Positions 8,407 through 20,059 of a stretch of DNA of 64,000 nt are shown piece by piece. Position numbers and translations under genes: made by a program. Origin of the DNA: Polytrichum commune (Eukaryota; Streptophyta; Polytrichopsida; Polytrichales; Polytrichaceae); the NCBI GenBank assembly GCA_950295325.1, contig OX485807.1:9079001-9143000 (forward strand). Direction: 5' to 3'. The stretch's first letter is position 1. Each line of letters starts with the position of its first letter. The notes below the pieces were generated by a model, which had not been told where the DNA came from, ran no database searches, and saw nothing but the letters and a program-made list of their open reading frames with translations.

Positions 8407-8730
8407 GAATTTTGTGGATGTTTACCACATGTTTTAGTGGTGAAGTTGTTATTTAGTTGGTTGGAAATTTTATGGAATTAAGACCACATTGAAAGAGTTA
8501 TCCAAGAATTCAACATTAATTGTTGAAGGCGATTAAGGATGGGGCTCACATTGCACCCAGCCTACAGTTCTTGGATTACTTTGTCAATCACGAGTTTCAT
8601 TCCTTCGATTACTACTACCCAATTAAGTATGTATAGATGTAGCAACAACTTCATCATGTTCAACAACTCTACCGATGAGTGTGTTTGTTCCTAGCCGATT
8701 GAAGGGGCTCCTTATCTGCTAATGGGGGCA

Positions 8731-8837
8731 CTTGAAGAGGTGGTTGTTTAACATTTTAGTTTGCTATTTTATTTTGTTAATTGATGTTGACAACGACACT
8801 CGATCTGTTGTGTTTAACGATCTTAGTTTACACGACA
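8731..8837 (+). repeat. 107-bp direct repeat, first copy
   Basis: This block is base-for-base identical to 9272-9378 (offset 541 bp). From 8733 to 8837 it starts with TG and ends with CA, as LTRs do. The purine-rich AATGGGGGCAC just upstream could be the element's polypurine tract, making 8733 a candidate 3' LTR start. Confidence 0.85.
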
Positions 8838-9271
8838 GCTGTCACGTGAGGTGACATCGGGGGCTAAGTTACGTTAATTTAGGAGTAAATGGACTCCATT
8901 AGGAGTCCATGTGTGTTGGGATGAGTAACGGACTCCATTGGGAGTCCTAGTTAGTTGTTCATCCACTCCATGGATGAACTCCACATAGGATTGGGGTTGT
9001 ATGGAGAGGAAGGCCTCTTAACTTGCCATTGTTGTCAAGTCAAGTCTTGTGAGTAAATTTTGAGAAAGAGAGAGCTTGTTGTTGCTTTTTCATGGCTATG
9101 GTGTAGTAGATTATGAGTAAAGCCTTTGCATTCTTTCTCCACCACTTGCACTCTTGGATTCTCCCTTCGTGGAGTGAGAGATAGCTTGGCTCTTGTGTGT
9201 GAATTTTAGAGTTTCTTAAGCTTTGTAAGGAGACATTTTAGTTTCTTAAGCTTGGAGAGAGAAACCCTCAT

Positions 9272-9378
9272 CTTGAAGAGGTGGTTGTTTAACATTTTAG
9301 TTTGCTATTTTATTTTGTTAATTGATGTTGACAACGACACTCGATCTGTTGTGTTTAACGATCTTAGTTTACACGACA
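9272..9378 (+). repeat. 107-bp direct repeat, second copy
   Basis: Identical to 8731-8837. It is preceded by a purine-rich GGAGAGAGAA stretch and followed by CCTCTTTTCA. Either the two copies flank a 434-bp TRIM-like miniature element, or both lie inside one 3' LTR of the gypsy element. No matching target-site duplication was found to decide. Confidence 0.85.
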
Positions 9379-9389
9379 CCTCTTTTCAA

Positions 9390-11836
9390 CATGTTTTTCC
9401 CAATTTATTGTTGTAGTAGCCATTGGCGCATATGTGTGGAGGTGCCCTAAGATAGATGTGTTTAATTTGGTAATGATATGAATATAGCACCTATATTTGA
9501 GTGATATGTGGTTAGGTGTGGCTTGAGAACGGAACCCTGGAAAGGCATGTGTTTCAAAGAGATTGGACTACATGCTCAAAATATAATAACCATTCTAGAC
9601 TTGGCAATCAACGTAAATGAGGGGTCCTATATGACCAATTAATGAGCATGAAATCTTACTTTGATATTTAATAAGATATGCATATGAGCTCCAAAATTAT
9701 GAGGAAAGCAAGCTTAGCTACAGGCTCAATTTGGATTTGCTAGCTTATCACATACTAATCACATGTTTTATATCCTAGTAGAAGTGGGCTAAGGTAGAGC
9801 GTGCTATATCCAACACCTATGCTTGCCTCTTATACTTAGAATAAACCTTAAACCATCCAAATGTCTCATGTGCAAAGTGAGGGTAGATTTGGGTGAAAAG
9901 CAAGATGGTTGTGGGGGAATGCAGGGTTGGTTTTGGGCGAAGCTGGGATTGGATTTAGGCAAGCATTGGAATGTAGCCAAGGATTGGTCACTTGTATGTA
10001 TTTATTAACATCCCACACACAAAGTTATAAGGGCTCGCTTCATTATTGGGTGGAAAGTTGGTTTTAGTGTGGTAAGAATTTGGGCAAAAGGTGGGGACGA
10101 TTTTGGGAGAAAGCAGGGTTGGTGTTGGACGGAAAATGGGAGTGGTTTTGGGCGAGTGTCAAGATGTTGTTGGGAGTTGTTTGGAGTGGGAAAAGTGTGG
10201 GTCTAGGGAGGGATTTAGCAAGCTAGGGATAAGTGACTTCAAAAACATGTATCATGCTCATATGATGTGCAATTTACTTTATTCTTGTTTCAACTATGTT
10301 TATACCAATCATGCATGCCACTAATCCAAATGGGATCCAAAAATAGGTAAAGTTGCTCAAAGTTTTGGTTTAAGCACCTTCTAAGGTAGCCACCCATTCC
10401 CTACCAGTTAAGAAAATTTAGCATGTTGAAGGTTTAGATAAGATCAGAAAAAAAATTCCTCGTGTAGAGAAATAGAAATAAGTAGCAATTCTTTGTTTTA
10501 GATTTTTTTGCGACAACCAAATTAGTATGAATTTTCTAAGTGGATATTCTCTTTGACTTATAATCATGATATAGGCTACCCTCTTTCCGATCACCAATTG
10601 ATTACAACACCGAGAACGCCCCAAGAACATTTGATTCCTGTAACTGAAAATTATGCTACCTAAATATGCTTGCATTCTAAAACCTAGCTATCAACTTAGC
10701 CACTAACATTTGGAGAAATTGGATTTTAACCATGATGTGTCAACACTTGATAGAGATTAATAATGCATTGCTCAGAAATAGGTTGGCCTAAGCTGCGAAA
10801 ATGGGTGGTGGTTGGGAATGGGTCAGCTACCTCACCTCAATTACGAAAAGTAACCATTTAAGATCCATCTACATTAATTGGAGAGTTCATTTTCTTCACA
10901 AGAACATGAGGAACATCTAACAACAACAAAAACAATTAGGGTAGCAACACCTTAAACCAAGAAATCAAAATGTTGGGCAAACATGTGATAGCCATATGAA
11001 TTGAAAAGAAAAAATAAAGAAAACAAAAACAAAAACAAAAAAAAATATTCATAAGTGGGAAAAAAATACCATGTGTGTTGCAAGCCTCCCCCCCCCCCCC
11101 CCCCCCAATTGTGAAACAAATACAAAAAAAAAAATTGAAGTGCAAGTATATTGTCATCCAAAACCATTGGGGAGGGGGGTTGATGTTCACATGGTGAACA
11201 TTCTCATAACCAATATGTACTTATGCACCAATATGGTGAGAGTTCAAGGTGTTGGTTTTTGTGGGGTATTGGTTTTAGCACCCTCTACCTCATGGCCACT
11301 TCACACACGAGCCAAGGGCCGTTGTGATGATGTAATATGTGAGGGCCCTCGACTCTCATCCCAAAACCGTACGAGCTATCTAAGGCCCTCGACTCTAACA
11401 CGGTCTACCCAAAAACGCATCATGTTTACCTCTTACAAGTGGGCCTAACGCAAATTCCAGGAGACCATGAAACATCACCCATAATTTACCATGTAGGATC
11501 CACACAAACACTTTTCATCCACGACAGTGTCTTTGGACCCGTAGACCTTGACCTTGTAAAGTGAAGTGAACTTAGACGGTCTCGGCCGTTTCGACCAATG
11601 AGAGATCTTAGAATGCAACGGTGGTGGTCACGGGCCTTTGGTCTCGTGTCAAATGGCTCCGTGTGGGTGGAAACTTGAAAGGGAAGGACAGAAGACATTC
11701 CAAAGCCAGTTGGAGCCTGCCTGGAGCCTGCAATGATGTTTCATGGCTAATGTTGCCTGCCTGGAGCCTTGCTCCCCATCATTCATGAAAGCCTGCAATG
11801 ATGGAGCACGACCTCCCTCAATGAATGGGGATACGT

Positions 11837-11869
<33 letters not shown>

Positions 11870-11890
11870 ATCATTTATATCACACACGAG
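9390..11890. other. Gene-free stretch with dispersed and simple repeats
   Basis: No credible gene was seen. About 9520-9820 resembles the dispersed repeat at 23880-24200, and its end motif reappears near 10850-10880, as if split by later insertion. About 9880-10190 holds imperfect repeats around TTTTGGGCGAA. A run of 19 C residues lies at 11088-11106. A GA microsatellite lies at 11838-11867. The short ORFs here are non-homologous and mutually overlapping. Confidence 0.7.
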
Positions 11891-11898
11891 CGTACCCC

Positions 11899-13610
11899 GG
11901 GGGACGTTAAAGTTCCCCCCCTCCCCGCGAACTTAGGGCCGCTTTACACCTAGAGGCCGGGCCAATTTCCCTTGAGGCCGATTGCACAAAATTTCAGCCT
12001 TTTTTGGGTTGGAGGCCGGCCTCTACTACACATTATAATAAGATTATACCGGGGGCCAATTTTCCCATATGTAAAGGCCCTCGGGCCAAGAAGCCAAGCT
12101 GATTCAAAAAAATTAGCCTAATCCAACGGATGTAGCATAATCTAAGATAGAGCCTTTAGATTCCACATAATCCAATGGATCTAGTTCACTTTTAAAAATT
12201 ATACTTTATTTAAGAAGATTTTTTTAGTGGAATATGACATTGGCCTTCCATTTTGGGTGCACCCAATTCAACGAGCTCGGGCCGTGTCATAACATACATT
12301 TTTTAATTTAAAAAATCATCCCACCAAATCGGCCCGGCCTCTAGATGTAAAGGGGTTGGGGCCGATTTGAGCCTTTTGACCAATCACAAATGAGGATTTC
12401 AAGCCTCTTACACAACGAATTGGCCCGGCCTCTAAGTGTAAAGCGGCCCTTATAGGGGAGGTAGATTCGGGCAGGGGCAGCCGCCCGCCCAGAAATTTTA
12501 GATTTTTTGGACCCGACCGAAAATTGTTGTCCGTCCGTCCGACTTCGAGAAAACCATTTGCCCTTGTATTCTTGAAGGTCACTTATCCACAAATCCCATA
12601 TTGAGTGCACTTCACCTTCATGGTCTGAAAACCACTATATATGTTCACTTCCATTGAGTAAATAAGTAATTGACTAGGATTTCATTTTCAAAGTGAAACC
12701 GCCAATAAAGCATGTAAATAACTAGGAAGTGGAAAAATATTATAAAACCCTCATTAGCACGGAGGTTATGATTTTTGTGACTTGCCATTGCAAGGGTCTG
12801 TGTCATTCTAAAATGGAACCAAAATTATTGGTTTGAATTTAGTATGTTGAATATTATAATCTTTTAGTTAATACCTTCTACTTTCACAAAGTTTTCATAT
12901 GCACTTAAACTAATTAAGTGTGATTGAATGTAATTAAGTCCAGTTAATTCTGATTAATCCTAATCAAGACCAATTAAATCAGAAAGTCAATGAAATTAAT
13001 CATGATTAATTCCAGTAAGTCTATTTTATCATTAATAAGGCTTAATGAATTTGGCAAGCGTACTTTCTGATTTAATTGGGCTTGATTAGACTTAATCAGG
13101 TTTAATTAGACTTAAATACATTCAATCACACTTAATTAGTTCAAATGCATATGAAAACTTTGTAACAGTAGAAGGTATTAACTAAAAGATTATAATATTC
13201 AACATATGAAATTTAAACCAGTAATTTTAGTTTCATTTTAGAATGACAAAGACCCTTGCAATGGCAAGTCACAAAAATCATAACCTCCGTGCTAATGAGG
13301 GTTTTATAATATTTTTGACTTCCTAGTTATTTACATGCTTTATTGGCGGTTTCACTTTGAAAATGAAATCCCAATCAATTACTTATTTACTCAATGGAAG
13401 TGAACATATATATATATATTGGATTTTGGACCTTGAAGGTGAAGTGCACTCAATATGGGATTTGTGGATAAGTGGTCTTCAAGAATGCAAGGGCAATGGT
13501 TTTTTCGAAGTCGGGCGGACAGGCGACAATGTTCAGTTGGGTCCGGAAAAATTGGAATTTCTGGACGGGCGGCTGCCCCTGTAAGTTCGTGGGGGGGACT
13601 TTAACGTCCC
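11899..13610. mobile_element. Large palindromic foldback element
   Basis: The two arms are inverted copies that meet near 13035. The outer ends read GGGACGTTAAAG on the left (from 11901) and CTTTAACGTCCC on the right (to 13610). Inner matching landmarks are GGGGCAGCCGCCCG (left) and its complement near 13570, and the runs around CCTCCGTGCTAATGAGGG. The left arm is interrupted by a separate MITE at 11936-12449. There is no coding capacity apart from short ORFs that mirror each other in the two arms. Superfamily is not resolved; a target-site duplication was not identified. Confidence 0.82.
11936..12449. mobile_element. Tourist-like (PIF/Harbinger-type) MITE nested in the foldback element
   Basis: The terminal inverted repeat is GGGCCGCTTTACACCTAGAG on the left and its complement, with one C/T difference, on the right, about 23 bp in all. 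It is flanked by TTA at 11933-11935 and TTA at 12450-12452. A TTA target duplication with GGG/GGC ends is typical of PIF/Harbinger MITEs. It is 514 bp long, non-coding, and interrupts the left arm of the larger palindrome, so it is the younger insertion. Confidence 0.85.
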
Positions 13611-13689
13611 TTACATACACCTCACCTGGCCAACATTCAAAGCTCGACCGGGGATATTTTATTTTTGGGCATTATCATTCGAGATCGTA

Positions 13690-16600
13690 GTGTCTCCAAG
13701 TCCAACCACTTACTTGTTAGCATCTATCACATTTTCTTCATTGATTCAACGTATATTCCTTAAATGCCTCTAGAATGATCTACACAATTTCTTGAAGTTT
13801 TGGACTTCAACCAGTGTTGTTTCTCAAACTCAACCGGTCCATTTGTGACTAGCGGTTGGTTCTCCCCGTTCATTGCATGTAGGTTTGTGGCCGATTCATC
13901 TCAAGTGACATGTGCTACTAGACTAATGTGAGGTTTTTCACTTAGAAATACATGAGGTTTTTTAGCTGTTTCAAATATATACTATAAAAAAGTTTTTATG
14001 AATGAAAAGAAACTACTTAAAGACAAAGTTGTTTACAACGGATTGGTGCATAAGTTTATACAGTTGGTGCTTAGAGTGAAGCTTACAATAGTTTTTTGGG
14101 CATTTAAAAAGCTATTATTTTATAATATTTTGTGTTACATATAATTTGAACAATTCCTAGTATAATTGTTCTCATGGTGTTGGTATGTACAAGAATAGCG
14201 TGTTGTGAAAAGTTAGGAGGGAAAAACACTACCATTTGTGTCAAAAACCATCATTTGTGTAAATATCTTGTGTTATTGGATACACTCCCAATACACTACC
14301 AAAATCCAGTATCCCTAACTTTGAAAAACCACTCATATAAGATAATTGGTCTTGTTATGGTGAGGGTGGGCTCAACTAAGCCTTGACCTTCAACCTACCC
14401 TACAAAAAAATGAAATGAAATGAAATATCAACCACATGGGAGGCATTCCTTGAACCGTCAATTGGCTTGTGAAGGTGAAGGAGAGGCCAACAATGGTCTC
14501 TTAGGTTCTTTGAAGGGTTGAACCTAGTTTCTATGTCAAATCAACTAGAAATATTAACATATGGCTTGCATGTGATTTTAGGATTTTGTGTTGAATGAAT
14601 AAGAGGTATGTTTGTATGCGATGATTCCATTTCTCTAGATATGGTTTATAAACTCTCACTATCATGAGAACAATTATATAATGCAATATGGTGGCATTAC
14701 AATAGGGTCCAAGACTACAGGACACCCAAAATCAAGCAATCTTATTGGTCGGGAGCAAAGTTTTGGACCCAAGGAATTTACATTAGGGTCCGGGTTCAAG
14801 TAAGATAAAACGAAGTGACACTGATGTGGCATCACTTTCTTGCCATATCTCAGTTGTCCACACTCAAGAAATTACTCCTCCTAGTTTGAGAAATCAATCT
14901 TCAAGCTTGAGTCCAAAAGCAAGGTCCGTCAAGGGGTGGTTTAGAGCATGTTTAAAAAGCTATCATAACATTATTCATATGCATGGTTGTGTTACGGTCT
15001 ATATTTAGCATATGACATGGACCTCGATTATCTTACCTTCATGGGAAGAAACTTAGAAAAATAAGAAGAACCGATGTTGGTATGACTAATGAATAGTGGC
15101 AATATGAATAAAAATGATATTGTGAACAATATTGATATTTTCAATGATAGTGTTGCTATTCTTAGGGATTCATTTTGGGATGAACAATGTTTCGTGTGAA
15201 TATTTTTGGGATGGACAACGATTCATGTGCATAGTGTCGGGAGTATAACTCCACTCAAATTTCCAAGTTCAGCCTGAATGTATGAATAATAAACAAATAG
15301 TCTTACTTTGTTCAGAGTGACCGTGGAATATAATTGACATATTCCAAGGTCAAGGAACTAACCCATGTGGTTGAACAATGTTGTGATCGTATCGAATTAT
15401 TTCTAACATGAATAAGGCATAGATGACATATGTAACATTCAACTGAAAAGACATAATATTACTACATTTGAGAGTATGATTAATGAAAATTGTTTTACAT
15501 CACTAGGAAGTGATGCTACAATGGTTGGAGCTGTAAAGTGATGCTACTTTAGGAGAAAAGGATTTGTAATAGCTTTGAGAGTGGAGTGCAAGAGATGTTT
15601 TCAACCAATGAGTAGCAATGTTTGAAGAGATGTGAGTTGCAAAGCCCTACTTAAAGTGAAAGTAACTGGACCTTCAAAGTGAGTCTTCCCATGCACTCGA
15701 TGTCACATGCACCTTCAACAAACACTAGCATTACAACTTTGCCCTTTTTTCTGTATACCTATCCTTGAACCTAGGCACAATTGGTGTTCATCTTTGCTTC
15801 TCTTCCAATACTTATCACAAACCCATCTTTTTGTACAACATTTGTAAGCATTCGTAAGATTAATCCCAATCATTATTGATCCATTGCATGGAAGAAGTAA
15901 AAATTCTATCCAAATCCCTTCATACTACATCATCTATGGTGATTTCACATAAGTTGCCTAGTCACAAAATTACAACGAGACTCACAAATTTTTTAAAATT
16001 GGAGACTCCAAAAATCTACATCATCCTCAAATTTAAACATTGCTTATTATCCTTTCTCTCCTTAATGATAAGTAAAATTGTTCCATATGGACGTGTCTTT
16101 GGGCCATCCATGTTAGAAACCTACTTCTTATATATTTATGGCCGGTTCATTTCATTTATATCATGTTTGACTATAATAAAATATTTTGAAGCTAATTTCG
16201 GTGTCAAATAATCTACATTTTTTAACATCCGGTGGCTCTTTTATTGGATGAATGTAAGATATGTTTGCATGCAACAATTCCACTTGCCCTCACCTTTGGC
16301 TTTTTGTCTCCCACAATACAAGGGAATTTAGCGAATGAGGTAGTCGGTAATTTGATCCATGCAAGCCGGTATAAGTTTGAAAGCCAAGTTCAAATCTCTT
16401 GAGTCTATTTGGCTACAGGCTCCCATGTCACACAATTATTTGGTGGGTCAGGGATTAACATAGCATTACTAAGCAACTACATGATAGTCTGTTCCCAAAG
16501 AAAGATGTTGTGACTACAAAACTTTCATAATTTACAAATGCATGTCAAAAAGTACACAATACAAAGCTCGAGTGCTCTCTGTAAACATGGAATCCCGGAA

Positions 16601-16970
16601 TTAAAAGGTAATTATGTTCATGTGAAATTTGGCCCCATGAAACACATCCAAGGAGTTGTGCATGAGTTATCAATGGCAAAATTGTTTATGAATGTGCAAC
16701 GTCACCAATTCTTGCACTTTCTTATTACCCCTTGGAATAAACTGGTGCAAGGCTCCATGTGCATTGAACATGGAGAACCTGACTGCTAGTTGCAAATGAA
16801 CCGGTTGAGTTTGAGAAATAACCGATTGAAGTTGAAGACTTCAAGAAAATTAACAATCATTTTAAGAGGAATTTATAGACTATTCCCCAATTCAATAAAG
16901 ATTTTTTTTTTGAAAGATGTTAACATGTGACTGGTTGGACTTGAGAATACTAAGGTAGATGGGTCTTAAG
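13690..16970. mobile_element. Long-TIR element of about 3.3 kb with no recognised transposase
   Basis: Inverted arms of roughly 200 bp occur at about 13695-13895 and 16755-16950. Shared landmarks are AAGTCCAACCA at the outer ends and CTCAAACTCAACCGGT inside. Fragments of the same family occur near 35237-35280 and 36425-36490. Long TIRs suggest a Mutator-like or foldback element. I found no transposase between the arms; the interior carries only short unrecognised ORFs such as 15876-16211. A 9-bp target duplication was not identified. Confidence 0.55.
14700..15010 (+). repeat. Dispersed repeat family B, copy 1
   Basis: It shares GGACCCAAGGAATTTACA, the 'CTCAAGAAA...CTCC' block and 'AAGCTTG...AAGCAAGGT' with 43840-44110 (same orientation) and 43490-43740 (opposite orientation). 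Non-coding. Confidence 0.6.
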
Positions 16971-17900
16971 CGGCTTGTTTTCTCCAACTGATCCCTCAAT
17001 TTGATTGGTATGTGGTTTGGTGAGGATCAAAGAGCAAATCAAATAAAAACAACTTTGGGGTTTAGATCATACACCGTCGCGAATGGGAGCCCGTTCTTGT
17101 GTGTTGTGTGATCAAAGAGCAAACATCATAAAGACAATTGTTTAAGAGAGATCGAACTACGTCTTCAAATACTAACAACTACTCTACATTTAATAGTGAA
17201 CACAACTAGGAGGACCCATGTATCCAATTCATAAATAAATAAACATGTGAATATGATAATCATAACTAAATTAGGGGAAGTCTGATTTCTAGCTCGGTTT
17301 TGGCATAACTTTTATTGTAGATTTGCTAATGCAACACAAGTTTTGTTGTGTAAATATAATTGGTAGAAGCTGGAGAACATTAAAAAAACAATCCAAATAA
17401 AATCATTAAGTTGCCAACTGCAAGTCAAAGGTGCAGGTTATAACTTCAATAGTTCATCTCAAGCTAATGACAATTGTTGGATACTTCAGAGGGATATTCT
17501 CGCATTCTCACATTGACAAACCATAAGGCTATACCCATCCTTATATATACCATACATATCATATGTAACCCCAAAATCTGGCACTTTGATTGTATAATAC
17601 TCCGTTTATGGTATTTAGTGCCATGTACACTATTTGCCAATGACCTAAACTAAGCTTAGAAATGTCACATCTGCTATTTGTCAATATATGTAATTTTTTG
17701 GAGTGAATGATTCTTCAAAGTATGATATTTGGCATTGCACATTGGGAATATTTGAGACGAGGATATGCAAAAGGAAGATAAGATTAAGCATATTGATGGC
17801 ATGTATCATGTGTTTACACTTATAGTCAGCTAGTTGAGATTTGTGTAACCTAGGGTTAGACCTCATTATATCATATAATAAACTAATATGAATAGATTAG
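16971..17900. other. Gene-free stretch
   Basis: AT-rich sequence without a credible ORF. A short GGTAGATGGGTCTTAA segment near 16955 recurs at 20718, 24170 (inverted) and 50380, marking ends of a dispersed repeat. Nothing else was recognised. Confidence 0.6.
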
Positions 17901-17959
17901 TAAGCACACTAATGCCAAGCGTCATGAGGTTACACTAATGGTAAAATTGTTGATCATTG

Positions 17960-18320
17960 GGGCCGGTTTACACTACGGTGGAGAAGGCCTCCGGTCGGTC
18001 AAGAATGCTTGGCCAAGACATGGTTATATGAGGCAAATGGTGGATGTGCCGGAGAAGAATTAAAGGCAAAAATATTTTTATTGAGTTGGGCTTCTCCGGA
18101 GGAGGAGTTTCTTGTCCGGCCTCAAGAGGCCGGAGAAGCCCAACTCCAAAAAGTGCGGCCATGTCATTTTATCATCCATGAGAAAAGTTCACCACCATTG
18201 TTTTCTTCACCTAAGTGTAAACACCCACCGGTCAAGAGTTGCATTTTCGACCAATCACAATGGAGAAACGCCCTTTTTTTCATGACCGGTGGACTTCTCC
18301 ACCGTAGTGTAAACCGGCCC
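17960..18320. mobile_element. Tourist-like MITE, second family member
   Basis: The 361-bp element has perfect 27-bp terminal inverted repeats beginning GGGCCGGTTTACACTACGGT. The right flank is TTA (18321-18323) and the left is TTG (17957-17959), interpretable as a TTA duplication with one transition. It sits inside a smaller palindromic repeat whose uninterrupted relative lies at 19305-19395. Its ends resemble those of the MITE at 11936-12449. ORFs inside it are not genes. Confidence 0.88.
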
Positions 18321-18344
18321 TTAGTGTAACCTACACATAATCTC

Positions 18345-19790
18345 ATACCTAATAGGATAAGTGACGCTATTAGGCCAGTGAAACTAAATACCATATATGG
18401 TGGTGTATTGGTATTTGTCGTTGGTTTTAGGATAGGCCCATAAACTGGCAAACCAAAAGAGTGCATAGAATGCCATTAGGCTTTGGTTTAGTGGTGAAAC
18501 TTGAGACTTGTGGTGGCCATCAAAATGTCCTAAGTTTGTTTCCTTCATTGGTTTATTTTAGAACAAACACATCCCCCAAAATGCGGTCAGAGACCCAAAG
18601 TTATTTCGTGACACCCAATTGAAAGGAGTCAACAACAAACTTCAGGGGCCATATTTTTACCACACCCCTCGTGGTAGGTGTTGTGCACTAAACTCCCTTG
18701 ATATATGAGATACACCTAAGCTTAAGTGCGAAAGCTTTAGAGAGCACATGTAAACACAATTGTGTTGTGATTGGATTGGAAAATGTGCCAAGTGCCACCA
18801 AATCATTTTTCATACTAGTTAACAAGCATTTTGCCATTGGGTTGATTCACACTAGTTGCAATGATTAGGTACTAGGTATTGAAATCAAATGTTATGAATA
18901 TTCACTTTCAATACATTCTTCCAAATATAGTAACTATTAACGCATGATCCAAACATATGGAATCAACCATGCTACACGTGACAAGTATTGTTGCACCAAT
19001 CACTTTCACTTCTCAAGTACGAAGGTGAATTTGATCATCCAATTAAGACATGCCTTTGATTGACATCACACTAATTATTTTGATTTAGTGTGGCATTGTA
19101 ATTGGTGTGCTTCTATGTCAGTCCAAGTGATCTTCATGATTTGTCATGTGACACCCTCTTCAATTGTCACCCAATAATTGCAAGGCAACTAATGTGGGTC
19201 AATGATGAATAGTGCATGCCATATGCACTAAATCAAACATTGAGTGTATGTCATTTATGGTGTTTTTTTGTCACATGCTTAGTATTGTCACTTACCTTGT
19301 TATGAGGCCTATGCGAGGTTACACTAATGGCCAACAACTTGATCATTAATGTAACCTCATGACATTTGGCATTTACGTGCTTATTAAATATCATAGCATA
19401 AATAGTTTTCACTTTAAAAAATGACTTATGTTGAAAATTAGCATATGTCACACTATTAGACCTCTAGGCAACTCGTTCAAACCGTTCACCAATAGTATAC
19501 GTGACATTAAATACCATACATGGTGTAGTGGTTACGGTTTACATCTCGTGTGAAAGCTATATATGGAGAGCATGTGCGACATTATTGGTTCTAATGATAT
19601 ATGCAATATAGTACTAAATTCATGTTTACAATCCAAACATGGGTGAAGGCTAGACACCCACCTTTTTGAGCAAGGTCCCATCGCTACTACCAAGGTAAAG
19701 GGAGTATATGGTTGATTCATCTTGAGTGGATCTCTCTAGACTGAATCATAGTCTCTGAAGGTAATTTCAAATTCTTAGTCCAAAAAAAAA
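18345..19790. other. Gene-free stretch
   Basis: Apart from the palindromic segment at 19305-19395, I see no gene, RNA or clear repeat here. Confidence 0.55.
19305..19395. repeat. Uninterrupted relative of the MITE insertion site
   Basis: This palindromic segment carries GAGGTTACACTAATGG, then TTGATCATTA, then ATGTAACCTCATGAC. The same sequence flanks the MITE at 17960-18320 on its two sides. It therefore serves as a related empty site and supports the MITE boundaries. Confidence 0.8.
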
Positions 19791-19888
19791 ATTGAGTTTC
19801 AATATAAACTACTGCATTTTCACCTTGGACAATAGTGGTGAGGGCCCAACTCAAAGAGGTAGGTGTCTAGCCACGACTAAAAAACATG

Positions 19889-20054
19889 GTCCTAGAAGAG
19901 AACACACTTTCCATTTGACACATGCAATCACTGTGACACGACCCCATGTACATGTGTCGAGTCCAATCTTTGATATTTGTAGATTGGACTCGACACATGT
20001 ACATGGAATCGTGTCCTTATAGTGCCCGTGTCAAATAGGAAGTGAGTTCTAGGC
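19889..20054. repeat. Long near-perfect hairpin
   Basis: A 35-nt left arm (19935-19969) pairs with 19981-20015 with two mismatches across an 11-nt loop. Weaker complementarity extends outward to about 19889 and 20054 (CCTAG...CTAGG, CATTTGACAC...GTGTCAAATA). Such a transcript would fold into a long stem and could be a small-RNA precursor, or this is simply a foldback MITE. ORFs on both strands here are products of the palindrome. Confidence 0.75.
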
Positions 20055-20059
20055 CCAAC

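Larger units (their letters stand above)
1150..9389 (+). mobile_element. Ty3/gypsy-class retrotransposon encoding a DNA methyltransferase and a PHD finger
   Basis: The order read directly is Gag, two CCHC zinc knuckles, aspartic protease (DSG), C5-cytosine methyltransferase, reverse transcriptase (YIDD), RNase H, integrase (HHCC plus D,D,E), TAG, PHD finger. RT-RNaseH-integrase in that order defines the Ty3/gypsy class. There is no chromodomain. The coding body spans 1164-8406. The copy carries an apparent frameshift near 1900, in-frame TAG codons at 1967, 5261 and 8218, and a -1 frameshift near 5987, so it is probably not autonomous as read. I could not match a 5' LTR inside the window. The right boundary is set provisionally at 9389, where the sequence CCTCTTTTCA could be an LTR end complementary to TGAAGAGG at 8733. 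The long open frames suggest a fairly young copy. Class assignment is secure; boundaries are not. Confidence 0.92.

Noticed and set aside
12316-13690. Paired ORFs sharing IWDLWISDLQE / IWDLWISGLQE phrases
   Set aside because: The two are translations of the inverted arms of one palindrome, not two members of a gene family.
16360-16410. tRNA-like B-box phrase (AAGTTCAAATCT)
   Set aside because: No acceptor stem or other arms could be paired around it.
18009-18466. ORFs of about 100 codons on both strands
   Set aside because: They lie inside or at the edge of the Tourist-like MITE and arise from its inverted repeats.
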